Source of the DNA: Catonella massiliensis
Lineage (GTDB): Bacteria > Bacillota > Clostridia > Lachnospirales > Lachnospiraceae
DNA: 64,000 nucleotides
Assembly: GCF_016651435.1 (NCBI RefSeq)
Contig: NZ_JAEPRJ010000001.1
Location: 62,001-126,000 of the forward strand
Direction of reading: 5' to 3'
Below the pieces are notes generated by a model, which worked only from the letters and a program-made list of their open reading frames with translations, did not search any database and was not told where the DNA came from. The position numbers and the translations under genes are program-made. Shown here one piece after another: positions 42,084-50,568 of the stretch (its first letter is position 1; every line of letters begins with the position of its first letter).

Positions 42084-43760
42084 TTATAGTTTAAGTGCAC
42101 TCTGCAATTTGCCCACTACCTCTTTAAGAGTACCATCTTCAAATGGGCTCTTAAGTCCGACCTCGGCTAAGAGTCCTGTAAAGAAGTCCTTCGCACCAAG
42201 GTTGCAAAGCTTAAGATAGCTCTTCCAGGCAGCCTTATAGTCATTATCCATCATTACCTTGTACTGGAAGGCGTTGGTCTGTGCCAGTACGTAGTCGATG
42301 TAGTAGAATGGGCTGTCATAGATGTGGCGCTGTTTCTGCCAGAAACCACCTGCACTGTAGTACTCGTTTCCTGAGTAGTCAAGATGAGGCTTGTACTGCA
42401 TCTCAAGCTCTCTCCACATCTCATTACGCTGCTTTGGAGAAAGTCCCGGATTGGTGTAAGCAATATCCTGGAATTCATCAACCATGGTTCCATAAGGAAT
42501 GAAGGCTGCGGCTGACTCAAGATGCATATCTATATAGTCCTGCTTTCTCTTGCCGAAGAAAAGCTCCATCCAAGGCTCGGTAAAGAATTCCATAGACATC
42601 GAATGTGTCTCAGCTGTCTCCATGGTGATTTCGCTATGCTCAATGATAGGATCATCCACCATACAGAAGCCCTGGAAGGCATGTCCACACTCGTGAGTCA
42701 TTACATCTGCATCATCAGCGGTTCCGTTAAAGTTGGCAAATATAAAAGGAGACTTATAATCAGGAAGATAGGTCATATATCCGCCTGTCTGCTTGGTCTT
42801 TCTTCCAAGCACATCAAAAAGCTCATTATCACACATAAAGTTAATGAACTTAGCTGTTTCAGGTGAAAGCTCATTATACATCTTTCTTCCTGCAGCAAGG
42901 ATATCATCAGGAGTGCCGATAGGTGCAGGGTTTCCGTTGTTAAAGTACACGCCCTCATCCTCAAAATGAAGCTTATCAAGGCGGAGTCTCATTCTACGTC
43001 TGTCGTGTAATTTTTCCGCAAATGGTACGAAGTCACGCTTAACCTGCTCTCTAAAGCGCTTAACATCTTCTCTGCCATAGCAGTTACGGTTCATCCTATA
43101 GTAGCCAAGCTGAATGAAGTTGTCATAGCCAAGCTTTTCAGCCTGTGCTGTTCTGTTCTTCACAAGCTGGTCATAGATGTCGTCAAGCTCTTCTTTATGG
43201 TTGGTAAAGAAGTCGGTATATTTTTTCCATGCCTCTACTCGAATCTTCCTATCACAGTTGTTGAGATATGGAGCCATAAGTGAAAGATTGAGTGTCTCAC
43301 CGTTCCAGTCTATCTTGGCAGTAGCAAGGAGCTTGTCATAGCGGCTCTTTAAGGCATTCTCCTCCTGCATAAGAGGCACTATCCTGTCGTCGACAGACTT
43401 CATAGCTAACTCCAGGTTCTTAAAGGCAACTTTTCCTATCTTGCTCTCTAAGAAGCTTCTATACTCTGAGTTGTAAAGCTTCTTGCCATATTCAACAAGC
43501 AATGACTGAAGCACAGGACCGTTCTCGTCATAGTAATCATTTTCCTTGCTATAGAACTCATCTGTCACATCTATTGAGTGGCGGATCTGGGCAAGTGTCA
43601 TCTGTGTGAATATGCGGTTCACAGTTTTATAATACTGTTTATGTACTTCAAACTGTTCTTCTCCTGACTTGGCGCCATCAAAGTCTTCCATCAATCTCGC
43701 AAAATCAGCCTTAGCTTCTTCGATATCAGCCCTTTTATAAGGCATTTCACTAAATTTCAT
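42084..43760 (-). CDS. M3-family oligoendopeptidase (PepF-like)
   Basis: A 558-residue cytoplasmic zinc peptidase. The metal site is THECGHAFQGF, HECGH at 356-360, with the downstream Glu in the EHSEITMETAETHSM segment about 25 residues later. Length and sequence suit the M3B oligopeptidase F group, which trims peptides of about 7-17 residues. AAAGGAAGT precedes the ATG. First gene of the peptidase-DUF3881-transporter unit. Confidence 0.95.
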   Translation of the reverse strand: MKFSEMPYKRADIEEAKADFARLMEDFDGAKSGEEQFEVHKQYYKTVNRIFTQMTLAQIRHSIDVTDEFYSKENDYYDENGPVLQSLLVEYGKKLYNSEYRSFLESKIGKVAFKNLELAMKSVDDRIVPLMQEENALKSRYDKLLATAKIDWNGETLNLSLMAPYLNNCDRKIRVEAWKKYTDFFTNHKEELDDIYDQLVKNRTAQAEKLGYDNFIQLGYYRMNRNCYGREDVKRFREQVKRDFVPFAEKLHDRRRMRLRLDKLHFEDEGVYFNNGNPAPIGTPDDILAAGRKMYNELSPETAKFINFMCDNELFDVLGRKTKQTGGYMTYLPDYKSPFIFANFNGTADDADVMTHECGHAFQGFCMVDDPIIEHSEITMETAETHSMSMEFFTEPWMELFFGKRKQDYIDMHLESAAAFIPYGTMVDEFQDIAYTNPGLSPKQRNEMWRELEMQYKPHLDYSGNEYYSAGGFWQKQRHIYDSPFYYIDYVLAQTNAFQYKVMMDNDYKAAWKSYLKLCNLGAKDFFTGLLAEVGLKSPFEDGTLKEVVGKLQSALKL

Positions 43761-43803
43761 ATATTTTACTTCCTTTCCGTAAGGTACATGTCTGCAACTT
43801 ATA

Positions 43804-43832
43804 ATGTTAAGCTATTTTCAGATGAAAATCAA
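43804..43832 (-). promoter_or_regulatory. Putative promoter of the M3 peptidase operon
   Basis: Minus strand: TTGATT (43832-43827), 17-bp spacer, TAACAT (43809-43804). Confidence 0.5.
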
Positions 43833-43898
43833 GCTATAAGAGAAAAAAAGTGGCCATCCTTACCATTATTTTATATTCTATAGAAAAACGGTAGGGGA

Positions 43899-44056
43899 AG
43901 CTGGGCGAGATATGTATTGGAAACTGATGTAGCGAGATTTGTTTACTATGGAGCAAGGGTGTTTGGACTTGTACCTTTAATCACAGCAGAAATATAGGAC
44001 TTCTTAAAACACTGACTGAAGATGATATAAAGAAGATATATGAGATGGCTGTATAA
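43899..44056 (+). pseudogene. Decayed 3' end of an iron-containing alcohol dehydrogenase
   Basis: One frame reads SWARYVLETDVARFVYYGARVFGL, like the RVFG segment near the C-terminal part of YqhD/BdhA-type dehydrogenases. After a frame change with loss of sequence, GLLKTLTEDDIKKIYEMAV and a stop match the C-terminus of the same family. No start and no metal ligands remain. Confidence 0.5.
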
Positions 44057-44060
44057 AAAC

Positions 44061-44156
44061 GGGGCTGTCACATTGATAAACGCTTAAAAACATAGTGTAT
44101 TCTTAGTGGAAAACATCTATGGATATGTGTTTATTCTAAATGTGACAGCCCCTTTA
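44061..44156 (+). terminator. Long inverted repeat with 14-bp arms
   Basis: GGGGCTGTCACATT (44061-44074) and AATGTGACAGCCCC (44139-44152), then TTTAT. The arms continue with ATAAAC/GTTTAT. The 64-base loop makes it larger than a usual terminator. It may serve the lost dehydrogenase gene; it is symmetric enough to act also for degV. Confidence 0.65.
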
Positions 44157-44263
44157 TAGACTTTTATAAGTTTCGTTTCGCATAAGACTAGCCTTTAAAA
44201 ACATCATATCAGCAGGATTCTTTCTTGTATAACCTTTGGCTCGTAAGGGCATTTTACAAATTG

Positions 44264-45142
44264 TTATAGTAATGAAGTATCAAGTCCCTCTGCTAAGGCA
44301 ATGGCAAGCACTCCGGGACCTATGTGGCAGGCAACTGAAAGTGAAAGTGGCTGCATTTCAATCTCATAGTCCGGGAAGGCTTCCTCGACTTCTTTTTTCC
44401 ATTCTAAAGCATCATCAAGATAAGCCCCGTAGGCAATTAAAAGATGAAGATTTTTCTTTGCGGCTGCATCCTTAAAGCGGCCTTCCATATCCTTTCTAAT
44501 AGCATCTATCATGGTTTTCTTAGCCTGTGCCTTACCTCTGCATTTTGCGTAAGCATCTAACTTATCTCCCTGAATCTGAAGCACGGGCTTTAAGTTAAGC
44601 AGAGTTCCTATAGCTGCGGCAGCAGGTGTGATTCGCCCGCCTTTTTTGAGGTATTTGAGGGTATCAAGAGATACATAGATAGCTGAGCGGTCTGCCGTTC
44701 TTTCAAGGTATTCCTTGATTTCTTTTGCATTCTTACCCATCTTCGCAAGCTCAAGAGCATCAACCATGGAGCGGTACTGGGTGACAGACACTCTTCTGTT
44801 ATCTACTACCTGAACCCTGCCGTCAAAGTCCTCTGCGAGCATGGCAGCAGTTGAAACTGTGCCTGAAAGTCCGCTTGATATAGGTATAAATAGAACCTCA
44901 TCGTGAGTTTTAAGGAGTTCATCCCAAGTATCTGTCATATCTCCGGGTGATGGCATCGAAGTCTTTACATCTACAGCATCATCCTGAAGGGCAGCATAAA
45001 ACTGCTCATGCGTCATAGTAACACCGGCAAACTCTATTTTGTCATTTATAAAAAAAGGAGATGGCTGGATGAATACACCCATTTCCTTTGCTTCTTCCAT
45101 AGAAATTCCTGCATTACTATCTGATATTATTGCAATTTTCAT
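44264..45142 (-). CDS. DegV family fatty acid-binding protein
   Basis: A 292-residue two-domain protein with the DegV pattern: IAIISDSNAGISMEEAKEMGV at the N-terminus, the conserved TSMPSPGDM, PISSGLSGTVSTAAMLAED (fatty acid carboxylate site), and LKYLKKGGRI. DegV/FakB proteins hold a fatty acid for phosphorylation by a FakA kinase, which is not in this window. Minus strand, divergent from tadA. Confidence 0.92.
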   Translation of the reverse strand: MKIAIISDSNAGISMEEAKEMGVFIQPSPFFINDKIEFAGVTMTHEQFYAALQDDAVDVKTSMPSPGDMTDTWDELLKTHDEVLFIPISSGLSGTVSTAAMLAEDFDGRVQVVDNRRVSVTQYRSMVDALELAKMGKNAKEIKEYLERTADRSAIYVSLDTLKYLKKGGRITPAAAAIGTLLNLKPVLQIQGDKLDAYAKCRGKAQAKKTMIDAIRKDMEGRFKDAAAKKNLHLLIAYGAYLDDALEWKKEVEEAFPDYEIEMQPLSLSVACHIGPGVLAIALAEGLDTSLL

Positions 45143-45390
45143 TAAAATCCCCTATCCTTATTATAATGGTAAATGATACAGGATTGCATAGCCTTACTTC
45201 CCGCAATCCATTCAAAAAATGATATGTTTAAACATTAGCCGATATTTAGACAATAGTCAATATATAAATCGAAATAATGTGATTTTTGGCAATATGCCGA
45301 AGTGGATATAATTGTGGTTTAATGAATATCATCATATTCCCGCCAGTTTGCTATGGGGATGCGACAAAGCAGAAGATAGAAGAGGTAAAT

Positions 45391-45891
45391 ATGACTACTG
45401 ATGAGAAATGGATGAGACAGGCTATAAAGCAGGCTAAAAAGGCGGAAAAACTGGAAGAGGTGCCTATTGGCTGCGTTATTGTTCTTAATGATAAGATTAT
45501 TGCAAGGGGATATAACAGGAGAAATACTGACCATACCTCGCTTGCACACGCAGAAATGATGGCAATAAAAAAAGCCTGCAAAAAAATAGGTGACTGGAGG
45601 CTTGAGGAATGTACTCTCTACGTAACTCTTGAGCCCTGCCAGATGTGTGCAGGAGCCATAGTGCAGTCTAGAGTGAAAAGGGTTGTCATAGGGGCTATGA
45701 ATAAGAAGGCAGGCTGCGCAGGCTCTATATATAATCTCCTTGAGGAGGACAGGTTCAACCATAAGGCAGAGGTAACAAGGGGAATACTTGAAGATGAGTG
45801 TGCAGAAATGATGAGTGAGTTCTTTAGAGGGCTTAGGGCGAAAAAAAAGCCATGCATTTTGCTTCGAAACAGCTTCACAGACGGTACCTAA
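45391..45891 (+). CDS. tadA: tRNA adenosine(34) deaminase
   Basis: A 166-residue zinc deaminase that converts A34 to inosine in tRNA-Arg(ACG). Zinc ligands and catalytic Glu are in LAHAEMMAI and LEPCQMCAGAIVQSR; the N-terminal MRQAIKQAKKAEKLEEVPIG is standard. The start is ATG 45391, with AGAGGT upstream; the frame is open to 45286 but those 35 residues do not look like the family. It ends at the 3' end of the convergent SRP RNA. Confidence 0.95.
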   Translation: MTTDEKWMRQAIKQAKKAEKLEEVPIGCVIVLNDKIIARGYNRRNTDHTSLAHAEMMAIKKACKKIGDWRLEECTLYVTLEPCQMCAGAIVQSRVKRVVIGAMNKKAGCAGSIYNLLEEDRFNHKAEVTRGILEDECAEMMSEFFRGLRAKKKPCILLRNSFTDGT

Positions 45892-45892
45892 G

Positions 45893-46113
45893 TGAAGAAC
45901 TCAGCCCAGGCTCCCTTACGGCACATGAAAGATTTTGCTTAGTGCTGCTTTGTTCCCAACCTGACACGGTTCACAAGCTCTCATTGCGTAAGACCAAGAC
46001 TTCAACATCCTCCGCCTAGGGCGGCTCTGCAAAGACTGTCCCTCAGACAAAATATCACCCCTACTAGAGCGGATTGTAGGTACAGGGCACCGCTATCTCC
46101 CCGGCTGCATGGT
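45893..46113 (-). ncRNA. ffs: Signal recognition particle RNA (large, Bacillus/Clostridium type)
   Basis: The minus strand carries the SRP RNA core: GTGAACCGTGTCAGG, then a GGAACAAAGCAGCACTAAGC segment for the Ffh-binding helix 8, and near the 5' end CCGGGGAGATAGCGGTGCCC with CCGCTCTAGTAGGG, as in the large SRP RNA with an Alu domain known from Bacillus subtilis. A perfect -35 and good -10 lie just upstream. The 5' end near 46113 follows from the promoter; the 3' end near 45893 is an estimate. It guides membrane and secreted proteins to the Sec machinery. Confidence 0.92.
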
Positions 46114-46119
46114 AGTAAT

Positions 46120-46148
46120 AGTATAGTGAAAATAAGACTTTATGTCAA
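46120..46148 (-). promoter_or_regulatory. Promoter of the SRP RNA gene
   Basis: Minus strand: TTGACA (46148-46143), 17-bp spacer, TATACT (46125-46120). Confidence 0.85.
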
Positions 46149-46379
46149 GTGGGATAATAAGCCTGTCATTTTGTCGCTTATAATCAAATACCAGCTGTGT
46201 ATTAATGTAAGCATTAGGAGAAAAGAGGAGCATAAATATACTGACAATATTATATGTGCAATAGAAAAAACTGACAATAACTTGACCGATATAATTGAAA
46301 GTGTTATATTTAAAGTGACTATAGTTATTTTGTAGAATTCTTTTGCGAAAAACTACACAGAGAAAGAGGTGAGGGTATT

Positions 46380-46751
46380 ATGAAAAGCATAAAAATAACA
46401 AAAAGAACAGTATTCTATATTTTGCTTGCAGTTTCTTTGATAATGCTACTGATAGCATTATTCCCGCCAGGAAAAGTGGTAGACTCAGGAATCTTATCCA
46501 CGGCAATGGGAAATTATGAGTTTAGCATAAGAGAAAGGCTGTTGGTAGGAGCACTTGGATTGTCGGTATGGTTAATAATATATGGATTTTTCATAAAGAA
46601 GCAGACTCTAGAATGGATAATAATGATAATATTGTTCATTCCACATGTAATATTGATTTTAGTAATGAAAGAATATTCTCACGATATAATGTATATGCTA
46701 AGGATGTATTTGTTAATTCTTAGCTTTGGATTTATAGCGATTAGAGGGTAG
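46380..46751 (+). CDS. Small four-helix membrane protein, unknown
   Basis: A 123-residue protein with a basic start (MKSIKITKRT) and four hydrophobic helices (about 10-28, 52-70, 76-95, 103-120). AGAGGTGAGG lies upstream of the ATG. I recognise no family. It is followed 98 bases later by another small membrane-anchored protein of similarly AT-rich composition; the pair may have arrived together. Confidence 0.6.
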   Translation: MKSIKITKRTVFYILLAVSLIMLLIALFPPGKVVDSGILSTAMGNYEFSIRERLLVGALGLSVWLIIYGFFIKKQTLEWIIMIILFIPHVILILVMKEYSHDIMYMLRMYLLILSFGFIAIRG

Positions 46752-46849
46752 TATCGAATTGACACCTTTCTATATTTTAGGATAATATAAAGCCAGCTTT
46801 AGAATTTTCCTAAAAATGAAGTGTACCCTGGGATATATGAGGAGGCATT

Positions 46850-47395
46850 ATGAAGAAGAGAATTAAACCTATAATAGCTATAGTCATAGCGATAATTATT
46901 GCTTTTACCATAATGGCAATACTAATGGGCATTTTTATATTCAATATTATAAGATCTGAAAAAGAGAGAGAAGTCGGTAATGCTTATTTTAAAGTCACAA
47001 TTCCGGATGGATGGAAAGCAGATGGAGAAGATAGGGAGGAATATGCCCCAAGTGGGGAAAGCTGGGTGAGTGATGGTTTATATATTTACCCTAAAGAATG
47101 TAGTGATGAGAATCAAAGAATATATATATTTAGAAGTGTAAGTCAAGTATCTGAAGATGGCATGGAAGATAAAAGCTATAGTAAAGAAACATTTATTACT
47201 AAGGGTGGTATAAAGGGAAAAGTATATAAAAGTAATGATATTTTTTCATGGATGGTATTATACGATGTGGATGAGTTGGGTGGATACTATGGTGCAAATG
47301 TCTATTTTGATGACAAATCCATAATAAGCAGACACGAGAATGAAATAATGGATATATTAAAGAGTTTAGTGGTAAACAAGGAGCAATCGGAATAA
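46850..47395 (+). CDS. Membrane-anchored extracellular protein, unknown
   Basis: A 181-residue protein with a basic start, one long hydrophobic helix (about 6-34) and an outer domain of about 145 residues rich in aromatic and acidic residues (AYFKVTIPDGWKADGED; SWMVLYDVDELGGYYG). The IPDGW motif recalls small PsbP- or DUF-type outer domains but this is not an identification. AGGAGG precedes the ATG. A bidirectional terminator follows. Confidence 0.65.
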   Translation: MKKRIKPIIAIVIAIIIAFTIMAILMGIFIFNIIRSEKEREVGNAYFKVTIPDGWKADGEDREEYAPSGESWVSDGLYIYPKECSDENQRIYIFRSVSQVSEDGMEDKSYSKETFITKGGIKGKVYKSNDIFSWMVLYDVDELGGYYGANVYFDDKSIISRHENEIMDILKSLVVNKEQSE

Positions 47396-47442
47396 AATCA
47401 TTCAAAGGAAAATAAGCAGGTATTTATAGACTGATAAATTAG

Positions 47443-47483
47443 AAAAGTGATGGAAATATCAATTACAGATTTCCATCACTTTT
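47443..47483. terminator. Bidirectional terminator between the small membrane protein and murA
   Basis: AAAAGTGATGGAAAT (47443-47457) and ATTTCCATCACTTTT (47469-47483) are a perfect 15-bp inverted repeat with A and T tracts on both sides. Confidence 0.88.
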
Positions 47484-47488
47484 ATACT

Positions 47489-48787
47489 TTATCCAACCCT
47501 TAATTTGAATTTCATCAGGGCTTTTTCATCATCCACAGGGATTTTAGCAATGTCGGCGCCGAGTTCTTTTAGCTTTTCTTCAAAATGCTCGTATCCTCTC
47601 TCGATATACTCTATCTGGTCAACCTCGCTTACTTCCTCAGAACAAAGGCCTGCTATCACAAGGGCTGCTCCGGCTCTTAGGTCAGGAGAACTAAGCTTTG
47701 CGCCTGAGAGCTTCTCAACACCGTCTATAATGGCATTATTTCCCTCTACTTTGATGGTAGCACCCATCTTAGTAAGCTCATCAGTGAACTTGAAACGGTT
47801 CTCAAATATACTCTCAGTGACAACACTGGTACCACTTGCCATAGAAAGGAGGGTAGTCATCTGAGGCTGCATATCGGTAGGAAAGCCCGGATAAGGCAGA
47901 GTCTTTACATGAGTATGGGTCAGTCTCTCTTTGGCACAGACTCTGATAGAATCATCAAATTCATGTATTTCAGCACCCATTTCAAGCAGTTTTGCAGTAA
48001 TTGCTTCCATGTGTTTTGGAATCAGATTCTTTACAAGGACATCACCCTTTGTTGCAGCAGCGGCCACCATGTAAGTTCCTGCCTCTATCATATCAGGTAT
48101 AATAGAATATTCACTTCCGTGAAGCTTCTCAACTCCAACTATTCTGATTACATCAGTACCTGCACCCTTTATGTCGGCACCCATACTGTTAAGGAAGTTG
48201 GCTACATCTACAACATGAGGCTCCTTAGCCACATTTTCCATTATGGTCTTGCCCCTCGCAAGGGTAGCCGCAAGCATGATATTAATAGTAGCACCTACGC
48301 TTGATACATCAAAGTAAATGTGGTTTCCAATCAGCTCATCAGCTCTTACAGCAATAAGGCTGTGCTTGATATCAATCTCTGCGCCGAGTGCCTCAAAGCC
48401 CTTGATATGCTGGTCTATAGGACGGCTGCCAATATTACAGCCACCGGGGAATGCCACCTTGGCATCTTTGTTCTTGCCAAGAAGAGCGCCGAGAAGATAG
48501 TAGGAAGCTCTTATCTTTCTGATAAACTCATTATCTACACAGAAGTTAGTAATGGTTCCACCATTTATCCTAACTGTATGATTATCTATTCTTTCAACAA
48601 TGGCTCCTATTTCTTCAATGGCACTAAGAAGCACCTGTATATCACTAACATAAGGAAGATTCTCTATCTTAACCGGCTCGTTACACATAATGGCAGCGGC
48701 TAAAATACCAAGCGCAGCATTTTTAGCTCCACTTATAGAAACTTCGCCAACGAGAGGCCTACCGCCTCTGATTACATATTCATTCAT
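47489..48787 (-). CDS. murA: UDP-N-acetylglucosamine 1-carboxyvinyltransferase
   Basis: A 432-residue enzyme for the first committed step of peptidoglycan synthesis: transfer of enolpyruvate from PEP to UDP-GlcNAc. Visible are VSISGAKNAALGILAA with the active-site Lys/Asn, and FPGGCNIGSRPIDQHIKGFEALGA with the catalytic Cys117, the residue attacked by fosfomycin. Firmicutes often carry two copies; this alone cannot tell which. Promoter is divergent from that of proS. Confidence 0.96.
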   Translation of the reverse strand: MNEYVIRGGRPLVGEVSISGAKNAALGILAAAIMCNEPVKIENLPYVSDIQVLLSAIEEIGAIVERIDNHTVRINGGTITNFCVDNEFIRKIRASYYLLGALLGKNKDAKVAFPGGCNIGSRPIDQHIKGFEALGAEIDIKHSLIAVRADELIGNHIYFDVSSVGATINIMLAATLARGKTIMENVAKEPHVVDVANFLNSMGADIKGAGTDVIRIVGVEKLHGSEYSIIPDMIEAGTYMVAAAATKGDVLVKNLIPKHMEAITAKLLEMGAEIHEFDDSIRVCAKERLTHTHVKTLPYPGFPTDMQPQMTTLLSMASGTSVVTESIFENRFKFTDELTKMGATIKVEGNNAIIDGVEKLSGAKLSSPDLRAGAALVIAGLCSEEVSEVDQIEYIERGYEHFEEKLKELGADIAKIPVDDEKALMKFKLRVG

Positions 48788-48869
48788 CTTAACCCCTTTA
48801 CTAGGTCTTTTAAGGTATAATAATTTTAATTAGAGTATGTGAAGATATAATTATCACATGTATCACTCA

Positions 48870-48898
48870 ATTATAACGAGTAAGTAGATAAGTGTCAA
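48870..48898 (-). promoter_or_regulatory. Promoter of murA
   Basis: Minus strand: TTGACA (48898-48893), 17-bp spacer, TATAAT (48875-48870), a perfect consensus. Confidence 0.85.
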
Positions 48899-48913
48899 TA
48901 TTTCGGGTAGAGT

Positions 48914-48942
48914 TTGACAAAATGAGGGCGCTGTATTAAAAT
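48914..48942 (+). promoter_or_regulatory. Promoter of proS
   Basis: TTGACA at 48914-48919, 17-bp spacer, TAAAAT at 48937-48942; the -35 boxes of murA and proS are only 15 bases apart. The predicted leader is about 180 bases. Confidence 0.8.
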
Positions 48943-48964
48943 TATAAAGTTAGAAAACAACTGT

Positions 48965-49100
48965 AAATATTTGCTTTTCAGGCAAAGAAGGCAGGTAAAA
49001 TTTGCTTCAAATTATCCTGGTGAATTTGCAGAGTAGAGGGTTGTAAAATGGAGCAAATAATTTGGCTTTGATATATTTACCCTGAAAAGTCAGATATTTG
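48965..49100 (+). other. Structured leader candidate of proS
   Basis: AAATATTTGCTTTTCAGG (48965-48982) is complementary to CCTGAAAAGTCAGATATTT (49082-49100) with one or two mismatches, closing a domain of about 135 bases. Repeated TTTGC and GCAAA segments inside could pair in more than one way. No T-box sequence and no terminator T run are seen, so control, if any, would act on translation or stability. Confidence 0.45.
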
Positions 49101-49131
49101 AGAAATAAAATGTATAGAAAGAGGGAAGAAA

Positions 49132-50568
49132 ATGGCAAAAGATAAGAAAATGGTAGAAGAAATTACTTCTATGAACGAAGATTTCGCGCAGTGGTACACC
49201 GATGTTGTTAAAAAGGCTGAGCTTGCAGATTATTCAAGCGTGAAGGGCTTTGTAGTTCTCAAGCCTTATGGCTTTGGTATTTGGGAGAATATACAGAAAA
49301 CCCTTGATAAGATGTTCAAGGAGACAGGTGTAGAAAATGTATGTATGCCACTTTTGATTCCCGAAAGTCTTATAAATAAAGAAAAAGACCATGTTGAGGG
49401 CTTTGCTCCGGAGGCAGCCTGGGTAACACATGGCGGCTCTGAAGAGCTTCAGGAACGACTTTGTGTGCGTCCTACCTCAGAGACCTTATTCTGTGATTTT
49501 TATTCAAAGGATATCCGCTCATACAGAGACTTACCTAAGGTTTATAACCAGTGGTGCTCAGTCGTAAGATGGGAAAAGGAGACCAGGCCATTTCTTCGTA
49601 CCAGAGAATTCCTCTGGCAGGAAGGACATACTGCACATGCTACAGAGGAAGAGGCTCAGGAGAGAACCATCCAGATGCTAAATGTCTATGTGGACTTCTT
49701 TGAGAAAGAGCTTGCTATCCCTGTGATCAAGGGACAAAAGACCGAGAAGGAGAAGTTTGCCGGTGCAGTATCTACCTATACTATCGAGGCTATGATGCAC
49801 GATGGTAAGGCTCTTCAGTCAGGTACAAGCCACAACTTCGGTGATGGATTTGCAAGGGCTTATGATGTTACATTTACAGATAAGGACAACACTATAAAAT
49901 ACTGCCACCAGACCTCCTGGGGAGTAAGTACCAGAATGATAGGTGCCCTTATCATGGTTCACGGCGATGACAACGGTCTCGTGCTTCCTCCAAGGATTGC
50001 GCCTACACAGGTGATGATAGTTCCTATTATGCAGAACAAGGAAGGTGTGCTTGAGAAGGCGAATGAGCTTAAGGGAAGGCTGTCCGCAGACTTTAGAGTT
50101 AAGCTTGACGACAGCGACAAGACACCGGGCTTTAAGTTCGCTGACCAGGAAATGCGCGGTATCCCTGTGAGAGTGGAGATTGGGCCTAAGGATATAGAGG
50201 CAAATAAATGCGTGGTGGTAAGAAGAGACAATCACGAGAAGCTTGAAGTTTCTCTTGATGAACTTGAGGCAAAACTTAGTGTTATCCTTGAGGATATTCA
50301 GAAGAACATGCTTGAAAAGGCAAGAGCACATAGAGACAGCCATATCTACAGTGCTGATACCTATGATGAATTTAAGGAGACTATTGCTAATAAACCGGGC
50401 TTTATAAAGGCACATTGGTGTGAGAACAGAGAATGTGAAGACAAGATTAAGGAAGATACTTCAGCTACAGCAAGATGTATACCTTTTGAGGACGGCAATT
50501 CAGAAGGAAAATGTATCTGCTGCGGTAAGCCTGCTAAGAAGCTCGTTTATTGGGGAAAGGCATATTAA
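49132..50568 (+). CDS. proS: Prolyl-tRNA synthetase (archaeal/eukaryal type)
   Basis: A 478-residue class II synthetase of the short ProRS type without the editing insertion. It begins [25 protein letters not shown], contains the motif 2 region [42 protein letters not shown] (proline site), and ends with a zinc-binding segment CENRECEDK...CICCGK and the C-terminal WGKAY tyrosine typical of this type. Its stop overlaps the cca start by one base. Confidence 0.96.
   Translation: MAKDKKMVEEITSMNEDFAQWYTDVVKKAELADYSSVKGFVVLKPYGFGIWENIQKTLDKMFKETGVENVCMPLLIPESLINKEKDHVEGFAPEAAWVTHGGSEELQERLCVRPTSETLFCDFYSKDIRSYRDLPKVYNQWCSVVRWEKETRPFLRTREFLWQEGHTAHATEEEAQERTIQMLNVYVDFFEKELAIPVIKGQKTEKEKFAGAVSTYTIEAMMHDGKALQSGTSHNFGDGFARAYDVTFTDKDNTIKYCHQTSWGVSTRMIGALIMVHGDDNGLVLPPRIAPTQVMIVPIMQNKEGVLEKANELKGRLSADFRVKLDDSDKTPGFKFADQEMRGIPVRVEIGPKDIEANKCVVVRRDNHEKLEVSLDELEAKLSVILEDIQKNMLEKARAHRDSHIYSADTYDEFKETIANKPGFIKAHWCENRECEDKIKEDTSATARCIPFEDGNSEGKCICCGKPAKKLVYWGKAY

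Noticed and set aside
46126..46335. 69-residue frame starting with GTG
   Set aside because: It starts inside the SRP RNA promoter, has no ribosome site and no protein-like pattern.
48943..49131. T-box riboswitch before proS
   Set aside because: No AGGGTGGNACCGCG-type sequence, no terminator/antiterminator pair and no clear specifier loop.
49819..50415. Antisense frame opposite proS (198 codons)
   Set aside because: Shadow of a conserved synthetase, with no start signal and no recognisable domain.
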